From Paraburkholderia sp. Ac-20340 (GTDB lineage Bacteria; Pseudomonadota; Gammaproteobacteria; Burkholderiales; Burkholderiaceae): 64,000 nucleotides of DNA. The position numbers and the translations under genes were made by a program. Where the stretch lies: the NCBI RefSeq assembly GCF_017104965.1, contig NZ_JAAGPR010000003.1, forward strand, positions 1-64,000. The letters run 5' to 3'. Below are positions 17,161 through 26,900 of this stretch, in pieces. Position 1 is the first letter of the stretch, and each line of letters opens with the position of its first letter. The notes below the pieces were generated by a model, which searched no databases, was not told the DNA's origin, and was given only the letters and a program-made list of their open reading frames with translations.

Positions 17161-18870
17161 ATGAAACTGTTCGCCAAGGGTCTGTTGCTGATCGCGATTC
17201 CAAGCGTCATCGAACTGGCGCTGCTCGGCGTCGTCTTCGATACGCAAGGCGAGGCCGCCCAGGCCGCCAAACGCGCCGAAGCCAGCAAGCAGATTCTCTG
17301 GCAGGCTTCGAGCCTCGCCCAGCCGCTGTTGCGCGAAGCCGCGCGGGTGCGTACCGCGGTCGTGCTCGAAGATCCCTCGTTTATCGACCGGCGCGCCGTG
17401 TGGGCCGAATTCTCGGACCGCATTGCGCTGCTCGCGCATGCCGTGGCCGACAATCCACAACAACTCGCGCGCGTGCAGCGCATCAACAACGACGCGCGTG
17501 CGTGGCGTGCGCGCTGCGGTGAAATCGCCGACGCGCTGCGCGAAGGCCACGCCGGTCCGCTGGTGCACGCGGGCGCAAGCGGCCTGCCGCCCGAAATCGA
17601 AGCGGTGCGCAGCGAACTCGACGCGTTTATCGCCGAACAAACGCGCCTCGACGTCGCCCGCAGCACCTCGTTGCGCGAGACGCGCGAGCGCCAGCAGGAC
17701 GCGCTGATTTTTGCCGTGGTCGGTTCGATGCTGATCTGGGCGCTCACGGCCTTCGTGTTCGCGCGCAACGTGGGATTGCGGCTCGCGGCGCTCGACGCCA
17801 ATGCGCAACGCCTGGGCGAAGGTGTGGCGCTGGCCGCGCCGCTGGCCGGCGACGATGAAATCGCGGCGCTCGATGCCGTGCTCAATCAGACCAGCCACCG
17901 CCTGCGCGACGCCGAACGCGAACAGGCCGCGCTCAAGCTGCAGTTGCAGGCGCGCGCCGCAGATTTGGCGTCCGCCAACGACAGCCTGCGCCAGGAAAGC
18001 CAGGACAACGAGATGTTCATCTACAGCGTGTCGCACGATCTGCGCTCGCCGCTGGTGAATCTGCAGGGCTTTTCGAAGGAATTGCAGGTGTCCTGCGAGG
18101 ACCTGCGCGAGCAGATCGACCGCGCCGGTTTGCCCGCCGACGAGCATCGCCGCATGAACGAAGTGCTCGACGGCGATGTGGCCGAATCGTTGCAATTCCT
18201 GCGCCAGGCGGTCTCGCGTTCGGCGGCGATCATCGACGCGCTGCTGCGCATGTCGCGCGCGGGCCGGCTGGAATTCCGCTGGCAGCGCGTGAACATGGGG
18301 CGCATCGTCGAGCGCGCGCTCAGCGGTCTCACCGCCGATCTCGCGCAGCGCGCGCAGATCATGGTGGGCGAGTTGCCGCCCGCATGGGGCGATCCGGCGG
18401 CGCTCGAACAGATTTTCGGCAATCTGATCGATAACGCTTTGCGCCATCTCGATCCGTCGCGGCCGGGGCAGGTGGAAATCGGCGCGGTGTTGCCCGACGA
18501 GATGGCGAAATACGAAGAGGGCGATCTCGTAGAAATCGACGAAATGGCCGCTGCGCGCCCGGATTTCAGCAAAAAAACGCCTCAAAATGCGCCGAACAGC
18601 GCGCTTGATGCAGCACGCATGCCCGAGACGCGCACGCGGACGTATTATGTGCGCGACAATGGCATCGGCATTCCCGCCGCCTATCTGCCCAAGCTGTTTC
18701 GCGCTTTCCAGCGTCTGCATGGCGGCCAGTCGGACGGGCAGGGCACGGGGCTCGCGCTCGCCCGACGGATCGCCGAGCGCCATGGCGGGCAGATGTGGGT
18801 CGAATCGACCGAAGGCGCGGGCTCGACGTTTTTCGTCACCTTGCCCGATGCGCCGTTGCGCACGGCATAG
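17161..18870 (+). CDS. Membrane sensor histidine kinase
   Basis: A 569-residue kinase. Two transmembrane helices (about 7-27 and 182-202) enclose a periplasmic helical sensor of about 150 residues. A HAMP-like linker, a short coiled coil and a HisKA domain with His292 (SVSHDLRSPL) follow. The HATPase has an N box (NLIDNALRHL), a G1 box (DNGIGIP), FRAFQRLHG and the G2 box GTGLALA. Between the N box and G1 it carries about 40 extra residues that are acidic then Pro/Ala-rich. Followed after 41 bases by a receiver protein. The periplasmic helical bundle resembles CHASE3-type sensors; the ligand is unknown. Confidence 0.9.
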   Translation: MKLFAKGLLLIAIPSVIELALLGVVFDTQGEAAQAAKRAEASKQILWQASSLAQPLLREAARVRTAVVLEDPSFIDRRAVWAEFSDRIALLAHAVADNPQQLARVQRINNDARAWRARCGEIADALREGHAGPLVHAGASGLPPEIEAVRSELDAFIAEQTRLDVARSTSLRETRERQQDALIFAVVGSMLIWALTAFVFARNVGLRLAALDANAQRLGEGVALAAPLAGDDEIAALDAVLNQTSHRLRDAEREQAALKLQLQARAADLASANDSLRQESQDNEMFIYSVSHDLRSPLVNLQGFSKELQVSCEDLREQIDRAGLPADEHRRMNEVLDGDVAESLQFLRQAVSRSAAIIDALLRMSRAGRLEFRWQRVNMGRIVERALSGLTADLAQRAQIMVGELPPAWGDPAALEQIFGNLIDNALRHLDPSRPGQVEIGAVLPDEMAKYEEGDLVEIDEMAAARPDFSKKTPQNAPNSALDAARMPETRTRTYYVRDNGIGIPAAYLPKLFRAFQRLHGGQSDGQGTGLALARRIAERHGGQMWVESTEGAGSTFFVTLPDAPLRTA

Positions 18871-18911
18871 AACATCATCGAAACGTTTGTGAAGACGTCG
18901 GAGAGCGGCAT

Positions 18912-19493
18912 ATGACGCACGGGGAGAACGCGGATCGGACCGATCAGGCGGGCGAGGCTGACGCAGCGCAAACGCCGCAGGCACTGCTTGATTACCGCGC
19001 CGCGCTGGCCGGTGAACGCGTGAGCATTGTGCTGATCGAAGACGACGACGGTCACGCCACGCTGGTCGAACGCAACCTGCGGCGCTCGGGCGTGTCCAAC
19101 GGCTTTTTGCGCTTTCGTGACGGCCAGGAGGCGCTCGATTACTTTTTTGGCGCGCCGGGTGCGTCGGGTACAGAAAATCCGGGCGCAGCGACTTTTCCGT
19201 CGCGCGAGGATCTGGCCAACTTCGTCGTGCTGCTCGATCTGCGCATGCCGCGCGTGGACGGCTTCGAAGTATTGCGCCGGCTGAAGGCCGAACCGGCGAC
19301 GGCCTCGGTGCCCGTGATCGTGCTCACTACCACCGACGATCCGCGTGAAATCGAGCGCTGCTATGAACTGGGCTGCAACGTGTACATCACGAAGCCCGTC
19401 GAATATGACGCGTTCATCGAAGCGGTGAGGCGGCTGGGGTTTTTCCTGCAGGTCGTCAAACTGCCGGCAGGGCATCGTTTTTCGCGTCCCTGA
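18912..19493 (+). CDS. Rcp-type single-domain response regulator
   Basis: A 193-residue receiver with no output domain. Residues 1-35 are a polar extension. The REC core has acidic residues in LIEDDDGH (about 42-48), phosphoacceptor Asp109 (LLDLRMP), Thr in VLTTTDD and the conserved Lys in YITKPVEYD. The insertion between strands (about 80-105) and the order of motifs match the Rcp1 group, which acts as a partner of phytochrome-like or other kinases. It is probably the direct partner of the upstream kinase (41-base gap, GGAGAG ribosome site) and may pass phosphate on or control activity by contact. Confidence 0.9.
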   Translation: MTHGENADRTDQAGEADAAQTPQALLDYRAALAGERVSIVLIEDDDGHATLVERNLRRSGVSNGFLRFRDGQEALDYFFGAPGASGTENPGAATFPSREDLANFVVLLDLRMPRVDGFEVLRRLKAEPATASVPVIVLTTTDDPREIERCYELGCNVYITKPVEYDAFIEAVRRLGFFLQVVKLPAGHRFSRP

Positions 19494-19682
19494 AAACGCG
19501 ATACGGCCTGGCGGAGTCGATGAAGCCCACGGTTGTCACCCGACTGCACCTGACAGCACCCGGCCGCACCCGATAGCCAGCGGCACGAACCAGACCGCGA
19601 GAGAGATTGATTCACGCATGACCACCATGACCAGACTGCGCATGCTCCATACCTGGAGCCAGCCCCGAGGGACGCGACGCGC

Positions 19683-21683
19683 ATGAACGAAGAAGCAACC
19701 CTGTTGACGGGCGCGCACGTGCTCGTCGTCGACGATGACGAGGGCATTTTGCGGCTCGCGCGCAAATCGCTGGTGCGTGCGGGCGCGCGCGTGGACACCT
19801 GCGGCAGCGTGGCCGAGGCGAGCACCGTGCTCGCCGCGCGCACGCCCGATGTGCTCGTGCTCGACTATCAGCTCGACGGCGCGGAAACCGGGCTCGACTT
19901 CTTCCGCCGCCTGCGCGCGGGCAACGTGCGCGTGCCGGCGATTCTCGTCACGGGATTCACCGATGAATCGCGCGTGATTGCGGCGTTGCGCGCGGGCGTC
20001 TCCGACGTCGTGCCGAAATCGGGCGATTACCTCGACTATCTGCCCGAAGCGGTGGCGCGCGTGCTCTCGCAGGTGTCGCTGCAGCGCGCATCGGATCAGG
20101 CGTTGTTGCTGCGCGATCGCGAGGAGCATTACCGCACGCTTTCGGAAGCCTTGCCGCACCTCGTTTTCACCTGCGGCGCGGATGGCGACTGCGATTTCCT
20201 CTCCAAGCAATGGCGCGATTACACGGGGCTGGACGCGAGCGCTTCGCATGGCCTCGCCTGGCTCGACGCCGTGCATCCCGACGATCGCGAGGACATCCGC
20301 CGCACCTGGCTAAAGGCCGTGCGCAGCGACAACAACGATTACCGCCACGAATTGCGGATTCGCCATCACGACGGCTCGTACCGATGGTTCGATGTGCGGA
20401 TCGTGGCGATGCGCGACCCGCACGGCGGCATCAACAAGTGGTTCGGCAGTTGCACGGACATTCACGCGCAGCGCGAATCGAGCCAGGAGCGCGAACTATT
20501 GCTGGCCTCCGAGCAGACCGCGCGTCAGACCGCCGAAGAAGCCAATCGCGCGAAAGACCGCTTTCTCGCCATGCTGTCGCACGAATTGCGCACGCCGCTG
20601 ACGCCGGTGCTGGCCGGCACGCGTCTGCTCGAACAGATTCCCGACTTGCCCGAAGCCGCGCGCGCGGGCGTGCTGATGATCCGCCGCAATATCGAACTCG
20701 AAGCGCGCCTGATCGACGATCTGCTCGATCTCACGCGCGTGGCCAACGGCAAGCTCAGCCTCACGCTCGATACCGTCGATGTGCACGAAGTCATCGACGC
20801 CGTGCTCGAACTCTTTCACAGCGAAATCCAGATCAAGCAGCAGGACGTGCATGTCGAGCGGCACGCGAAGCATCACTATGTCCGCGGCGATCGCGCGCGC
20901 ATGCAGCAGATGTTCTGGAATCTCGTGCGCAACGCCGCGAAGTTCACGCCCGATGGCGGCCATATCTACGTGCGCACGCGCGACGAACGCATGCATGTGC
21001 TGATCGAAGTCGAGGATACGGGCATCGGTATCGCGCCCGAGCAGATCGGCAAGCTGTTTCACGCTTTCGAGCAGGGCAGCCACAACATGACGCGGCAATT
21101 CGGCGGTCTGGGGCTGGGGCTTGCGGTGACAAAAGCGCTGACCGAGGCGCATGGCGGCACGGTCAGCGCGAAGAGTCCTGGCGCGCACTGCGGCGCAACC
21201 TTCACGATCGTCCTGCCGACGGCCACGCCCGGCACCGGCGCGCAGCAACCGGCGGACCACTGCGCGCCGCAGCAGGCGGGCGCGCTCGATATCCTGCTGA
21301 TCGAGGACCACGAAGATACGGCGGAGGTGATGTCGCAACTGATCCGCGCGCTGGGTCACGAGGTCGCGGTGGCGGCCAGTGTGGCGAGCGCGCTGGCGCT
21401 CGCGGCCGCACAACGTTTCGACCTCGTGGTGAGCGATATCGGCTTGCCGGATGGTTCGGGCATCGACTTTATCCGCGCGTTCCGCAAGGAATCGACGGTG
21501 CCGGCCATCGCGCTAACGGGCTTCGGCACGGACGACGATGTGCGTCGCAGCCTCGATGCGGGCTTCACCGCGCATCTGACGAAGCCGGTCAATTTCGAAC
21601 AACTGGAGCGCCTGATCGAAGAAGCCGCGGTGCAGCGCGCGCAGACTCTCGATCATCACGCATCGAATCCGGCCACGTCCTGA
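19683..21683 (+). CDS. Hybrid histidine kinase, REC-PAS-HisKA-HATPase-REC
   Basis: A 666-residue cytoplasmic hybrid kinase without membrane segments. An N-terminal receiver (Asp61 in LVLDYQLDG) is followed by a PAS/PAC sensor (about 145-275, with DWR-type motifs FLSKQWRDYTG and WFDVR). HisKA carries His300 (MLSHELRTPL), and the HATPase has the N box NLVRNAAKFT, DTGIGI and GLGLGLA. A C-terminal receiver has Asp585 (VVSDIGLPDG) and the conserved THLTKP-like lysine region. It lies 189 bases after the Rcp-like gene on the same strand and is closed by a strong terminator. The three genes together could form a phosphorelay with several aspartate sites but no DNA-binding output. Confidence 0.92.
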   Translation: MNEEATLLTGAHVLVVDDDEGILRLARKSLVRAGARVDTCGSVAEASTVLAARTPDVLVLDYQLDGAETGLDFFRRLRAGNVRVPAILVTGFTDESRVIAALRAGVSDVVPKSGDYLDYLPEAVARVLSQVSLQRASDQALLLRDREEHYRTLSEALPHLVFTCGADGDCDFLSKQWRDYTGLDASASHGLAWLDAVHPDDREDIRRTWLKAVRSDNNDYRHELRIRHHDGSYRWFDVRIVAMRDPHGGINKWFGSCTDIHAQRESSQERELLLASEQTARQTAEEANRAKDRFLAMLSHELRTPLTPVLAGTRLLEQIPDLPEAARAGVLMIRRNIELEARLIDDLLDLTRVANGKLSLTLDTVDVHEVIDAVLELFHSEIQIKQQDVHVERHAKHHYVRGDRARMQQMFWNLVRNAAKFTPDGGHIYVRTRDERMHVLIEVEDTGIGIAPEQIGKLFHAFEQGSHNMTRQFGGLGLGLAVTKALTEAHGGTVSAKSPGAHCGATFTIVLPTATPGTGAQQPADHCAPQQAGALDILLIEDHEDTAEVMSQLIRALGHEVAVAASVASALALAAAQRFDLVVSDIGLPDGSGIDFIRAFRKESTVPAIALTGFGTDDDVRRSLDAGFTAHLTKPVNFEQLERLIEEAAVQRAQTLDHHASNPATS

Positions 21684-21702
21684 ACGCCAGCCGCATGACG
21701 TC

Positions 21703-21745
21703 AAAAAGCCCGCGTGCCGTTGAAGGCGACGCGGGCTTTTTGCTT
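21703..21745. terminator. Bidirectional terminator, hybrid kinase / mscL
   Basis: A 13-bp stem (AAAAAGCCCGCGT 21703-21715 and ACGCGGGCTTTTT 21729-21741) with A-run and T-run sides. It separates the rightward signalling cluster from the leftward mscL gene. Confidence 0.9.
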
Positions 21746-21766
21746 TTGAACCGGTAAAACCTGTGC

Positions 21767-22216
21767 TTAGCGCGGATTGTTCTTCAGCGAATCGCGGATT
21801 TCGCGCAGCAGAAGCACATCTTCGGGCGTGGGCGGCGGCTCGGCGGGCGCGGCTGCCGCTTCCGGCTGGCGCAGCTTGTTGATGAACTTCACCATCAGAA
21901 AGATGATGAACGCGAGAATGATGAAGTTGATCAGCACGGTGATGAACGAGCCATAACCGAACACGGCCACGCCAGCGGTCTGCAGATCCTTGTACGAATC
22001 GGGATTGCCCTTGAACGTATCGGGAATATGGCCGAGACGCACGAACATGTTCGAAAAGTCGAGGCCGCCTGTCACCACGCCGATCACCGGCATGATGAGG
22101 TCTTTCACGACCGAGTTGACGATGCTGGAGAACGCACCGCCGATGATCACACCGACGGCGAGATCCATCACATTGCCTTTGACGGCGAAATCCTTGAATT
22201 CCTGAATCATGCTCAT
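21767..22216 (-). CDS. mscL: Large-conductance mechanosensitive channel
   Basis: A 149-residue MscL that opens under membrane tension to release osmolytes during hypo-osmotic shock. The start [25 protein letters not shown] covers the amphipathic N-terminus and the Gly-rich first helix. The second helix (about 80-105) is followed by [10 protein letters not shown] and the acidic C-terminal bundle with LLREIRDSL. Start codons at 22216 (MSMIQEF) and 22210 are both possible; the upstream frame beyond is not MscL-like. Monocistronic between a shared terminator and a 281-base gap. Confidence 0.97.
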   Translation of the reverse strand: MSMIQEFKDFAVKGNVMDLAVGVIIGGAFSSIVNSVVKDLIMPVIGVVTGGLDFSNMFVRLGHIPDTFKGNPDSYKDLQTAGVAVFGYGSFITVLINFIILAFIIFLMVKFINKLRQPEAAAAPAEPPPTPEDVLLLREIRDSLKNNPR

Positions 22217-22447
22217 GAGCGGGCTCTCCTTGGTAAGGGGCGGCACGGGCCTGGGGTCATAACGATGCATTCGCGCAATGATAGCGAACGCTCCCGTATC
22301 ACGGTAGCGATTTGACACTGCCTGACATTTCGCCGATTGCGCCCGAGTGCCAGATTAGTGGCGAATTTGCGGGGTTCAGCGCCGATACATCAGACTTATT
22401 GCACGTCGCGTGCCTGCATGATCGGCGCGTGAAACCGTAGCGGCCTC

Positions 22448-22499
22448 AGTGATCCAACTAAGTGACGCAATTCGGCGATCCAACTCAGTGATCCAATTC
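22448..22499. repeat. Four-copy 13-bp tandem repeat at the argE 3' end
   Basis: Consensus AGTGATCCAATTC-like units at 22448-22460, 22461-22473, 22474-22486 and 22487-22499, each differing from its neighbours by one to four bases. The last copy overlaps the argE stop codon (minus strand, 22498-22500), so the array begins in the stop codon and lies in the 3' untranslated region of argE. Confidence 0.8.
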
Positions 22500-23742
22500 A
22501 GCGCCCGAGCGCTTCGACCGACATGCCGCGCACCAGCTTGCGCAGAAATCCTTCGCAGGCCGAAAGCTGTTCGAGCGAGACGAACTCGTTGGGCTTGTGC
22601 GCCTGCTGGATATCGCCGGGACCGCACACCACGGTGGGAATGCCCGCGCGCGCGAACAGGCCCGCTTCGGTGCCGTACGCGACCTTGCGGCGCGCCTGGT
22701 CCGCGGTGAGCGCGCGCACGAGTTGCGTGATCGCGGCCTGTTCGCTGTCGTCCAGACCCGGCGCAGCGGCAATCTTCATGAACTCGATCGCGGGCGTTGC
22801 GCCCGCCACGCCTTCGCGTTGCATCTTCGGCAGCAGCGTTTCGCGCGCGTATTGCTCGACGCGCGCGAAGATCGCATCGGGGTCGAGCGTCGGCAGATTG
22901 CGGAATTCGAACGCGAAGCGGCATTCCGCAGGCACCGTGTTGACGGCATTGCCGCCTTCGATCGTGCTGGTCTGGGCGGTGGTGAACGGCACGTCGTAAA
23001 GCTCGTCGAACGGGCCTTGCGCGCGGAATTCATCGGCCATATCGCGGATGTAGCAGATCAGGCGCGCCGCGTATTCGATCGCGTTCAGGCCGCGCGGCGT
23101 GAGCGACGAATGCGCCGCGTGACCGCGCACGCAGCATTGATAAACGTTGATGCCCTTGTGCGCCACGATCGGCCGCATGCTGGTCGGTTCGCCGACGATG
23201 CAGCCTTCCGGGTTCACGCCGCGCTTCACGAGCTCCTCGATCATCAAGGGCGCGCCGACGCAGCCAATCTCCTCGTCGAAAGACAGCGCGATATGCAGCG
23301 GTTTCGCAAGTTTGACCTGCTGGATTTCAGGCACGAGTGTGAGCGCCGCGCCGATAAAACCCTTCATATCGCAGGTGCCGCGGCCATAAAGCAGGCCGTC
23401 GCGAATTTCCGGCTTGAACGGATCGCTGTCCCATTTCTGGCCATCGACGGGCACGACGTCGGTGTGGCCCGACAGCACGATGCCGCCATTCGTCGAGCCG
23501 TCGTGCGCGGGCAAGGTGGCGAACAGATTGGCCCATTTGCCGTCGCGGCCATAGGTGAGCGTCGATTCGATGCCGCGTGCGCGCAGATCGTCGCGCACGG
23601 TTTCGATCAGGCCGAGATTCGGATGACGGCTGACCGTGTCCATCGACACGAGACGGTTGACCCAGGGAAGCGAGGCGGGAAGTTCGGACGAGGCGGATGC
23701 AGGGGACTGCGTGGAAGACTGCGCTGTTTCAGCGGTACTCAT
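22498..23742 (-). CDS. argE: Acetylornithine deacetylase
   Basis: A 414-residue M20-family metallo-deacylase that releases ornithine from N-acetylornithine in arginine synthesis. The first metal His/Asp lies in LSGHTDVVPVDG, the bridging Asp in GRGTCDMKG, the catalytic Glu pair in SFDEEIGC, with later ligands in VGEPTS and the C-terminal AHKPNEF. The dimerisation domain is inserted in the middle as usual. The start at 23742 (MSTAETAQ) has GGAG upstream; an ATG ten codons earlier (23772) is possible. The Ser/Ala-rich first 25 residues are unusual but common in this group. A 13-bp tandem repeat starts at its stop codon. Confidence 0.93.
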   Translation of the reverse strand: MSTAETAQSSTQSPASASSELPASLPWVNRLVSMDTVSRHPNLGLIETVRDDLRARGIESTLTYGRDGKWANLFATLPAHDGSTNGGIVLSGHTDVVPVDGQKWDSDPFKPEIRDGLLYGRGTCDMKGFIGAALTLVPEIQQVKLAKPLHIALSFDEEIGCVGAPLMIEELVKRGVNPEGCIVGEPTSMRPIVAHKGINVYQCCVRGHAAHSSLTPRGLNAIEYAARLICYIRDMADEFRAQGPFDELYDVPFTTAQTSTIEGGNAVNTVPAECRFAFEFRNLPTLDPDAIFARVEQYARETLLPKMQREGVAGATPAIEFMKIAAAPGLDDSEQAAITQLVRALTADQARRKVAYGTEAGLFARAGIPTVVCGPGDIQQAHKPNEFVSLEQLSACEGFLRKLVRGMSVEALGR

Positions 23743-23925
23743 GGTGGACTCCGGCGTGCTGGGCTTGCCCATAGTGGTATCCCATATTAACCAAAAAGGG
23801 TGGGACTCGCCAAAGCCGGCAGGCGCGTTGCAGCGCGCGCGGACGTGGCGCGCTGCAACATGCCGTGGGGGCGGAGGCGACGCCGGTTCAGGCGTCGGAT
23901 CATCCGTTAAAGCGCGTGTGCGTAC

Positions 23926-26900
23926 TTACGCACGCGGCGCGTTGGCCCGTGCGGGCGCACCCAGCGCACGCAGCGTTTCCTTCACCGTGGCGACGCGCAC
24001 CGTCAGATCCGGGGTGCGCGTTTCGATGCGCAGCTTGTCCTGCCCCGCGAGCTTCACGTGCTTGTGCTTCTGCACCATCTCGATGATGCGCATGGCGTCC
24101 ACCGGCGGATTCGGCACGAACTGCAGACCGATGACCGTTTCGCCCGCATCGATCTTGGTGATGCCCAGCGGCTTCGCCGCCAGACGCAGACGATGCGTTT
24201 CGATCAGCGCATGCGCCTGCGGCGGCATCTTGCCGAAGCGGTCGATCAGCTCTTCCTGGATGCCGTCGATCGAATCGTCGTGCTCGCAGTTGGCCAGACG
24301 CTTGTAGAGCGACAGACGCTCCTGCACATCGCCGCAATAATCGGCGGGCAGGATCGCGGGCGCGTGCAGATTGATTTCGGTGGTCGCGGCGAGCGGGGCG
24401 TTCAGATCGGGTTCGCGGCCATCCTTGAGCGCCTTCACGGCATCGTTGAGCATGTCCGTATAAAGCTGGAAACCGATCTCGTGAATCTCGCCCGATTGCT
24501 TGTCGCCGAGCACTTCGCCCGTGCCGCGAATTTCGAGGTCGTGCATCGCCAGATAGAAACCCGCGCCCAGTTCTTCCATCTGCTGGATCGCTTCCAGACG
24601 GCGCTGCGCCTGCTTCGTCAGACCCTGCGGATCGTGCACGAGCAGATACGCGTAAGCCTGGTGATGCGAGCGCCCGACGCGGCCGCGCAACTGGTGCAAC
24701 TGCGCCAGACCGAATTTATCGGAGCGATGGATCAGGATGGTGTTGGCGGTCGGCACGTCGATACCGGTTTCGATAATCGTCGTACAGAGCAGCACGTTCG
24801 CGCGCTGCGCCACGAAATCGCGCATCACGGCTTCGAGCTCGCGTTCGTGCATCTGGCCGTGCGCCACTGCAATGCGCGCTTCGGGCACGAGCGCTTCGAG
24901 CATCGCGCGACGATTTTCGATGGTCTCGACTTCGTTGTGCAGGAAGTACACCTGACCGCCGCGTTTGAGTTCGCGCAGCATCGCTTCGCGAATCACGCTG
25001 TCTTCCTCGCGGCGCACGAAGGTCTTGATGGCAAGACGCTTTTGCGGCGCGGTGGCGATCACGGAGAAGTCGCGCAGACCTTCGAGCGCCATGCCGAGCG
25101 TACGCGGAATCGGCGTGGCGGTGAGCGTGAGCACGTCGACTTCGGCGCGCAGCGCCTTGAGCGCTTCCTTCTGGCGCACGCCAAAACGGTGTTCTTCGTC
25201 GATGATCACGAGACCCAGGCGCTTGAACTGCACATCGGAAGACAGCAGCTTGTGCGTGCCGATCACGATATCGACGCTGCCTTCGTTGATCTGCTGGATC
25301 GCCGTGCTGACTTCCTTCGCGCTCTTGAACCGCGAGAGTTCCGCGATGCGCACGGGCCAGTCGGCGAAGCGGTCGGTGAAGGTCTGCGTGTGCTGTTCGG
25401 CGAGCAGCGTGGTGGGCGAGAGAATCGCCACCTGCTTGCCGCCCATCACGGCGATAAAGGCCGCGCGCAACGCGACTTCGGTCTTGCCGAAACCCACGTC
25501 GCCGCACACGAGACGGTCCATCGGCTTGCCGCTCGTCATGTCGCCGATCACGGCGGCAATTGCAGCGGCCTGGTCGGGCGTTTCCTCGAAGCCGAAGCTC
25601 TCGGCGAACTTCACGTAATCCTTCGGTTCGAGCGCGAATGCGTGGCCCTCGCGCGCGGCGCGGCGCGCGTAGAGATTCAGCAGCTCGGCGGCGGTATCGC
25701 GAATCTGCTGCGCGGCCTTGCGGCGCGCCTTTTCCCACTGGCCGGAGCCGAGCGCATGCAGCGGCGCGCTGTCCGGGTCGGCGCCGCTGTAGCGCGAAAT
25801 CACGTGCAACTGCGAAACCGGCACGTAGAGCTTGCTCGCGCTGGCGTATTCGAGGTGCAGGAATTCGGTGTCGCCTTCGCCCAGATCCATCGTCACGAGG
25901 CCGTGATAACGGCCGATGCCGTGCTGCGCGTGCACGACCGGATCGCCCACTTTCAGCTCGGACAGATCGCGCACCATCGAATCGACGTTGCTCGCCTGTT
26001 CCTGGCGGCGGCGTCCGGCGCGGCGCGCGAGCGGGCCGTACAACTCGGTTTCGGTGATGATCGTCAGGCTTTCGCCCGGCAGCGCGAAGCCGGTCGACAG
26101 CGGCGCGACGCCGAGCGTGAAGCGCTCGTCGCCGGTGAGCCAGTCTTCGAAGCTATCCGACGAAGTGGGGCGCAACTGGTTATCGGCCAGCAGTTGTGCG
26201 ATGGTCTCGCGCCGGCCCGCCGATTCCACCGCGAACAGCACGCGGTTTTTCGTAGTGTCCAGATAGCCGCGCAGCGACGCGAGCGGGTCGTCGGCGTGAC
26301 GGTCGATTGCGAGCGTGGGCAGCGGCGTGGCCCAGCCGCCCGCGCTCGCCGCCGGCAACACGAGGCGCGCGAAAGGCTTGGCGAGCGTGAAGAAGTCCTC
26401 GTCGGTCAGGAAGAGGCGCTGCGGCTCCAGGATCGGACGCTCGCGGTCGTGCGCGAGGAAGTTGTGGCGCTGCCGGGTATCGGCCGTGAAGCGGCGGATC
26501 GAGGTGTCCAGATCGCCCGAAAACACCAGTTGCGCGTTCTGCGGCAGATAGTGGAACAACGTGGCCGTTTCTTCGAAAAAGAGCGGCAGGTAGTACTCGA
26601 TACCGGCCGACGGCACGCCGTTGCCGATGTCCTTGTAGATCGTCGCGCGGCTCGGGTCGCCTTCGAATACTTCGCGCCAGCGGCTGCGAAATGCCGTGCG
26701 CGACGCTTCGTCGAACGGAAACTCGCGCCCCGGCAGCAGACGGACTTCCTTGACCGGATAGAGGCTGCGCTGGCTGTCCGGGTCGAAGGCGCGGATCGAA
26801 TCGACCTGATCGTCGAACAGGTCGATGCGGTAGGGCAGCGGCGAACCCATCGGGAACAGGTCGATCAGCGAGCCGCGCACGCAGTATTCGCCGGGCCGCA

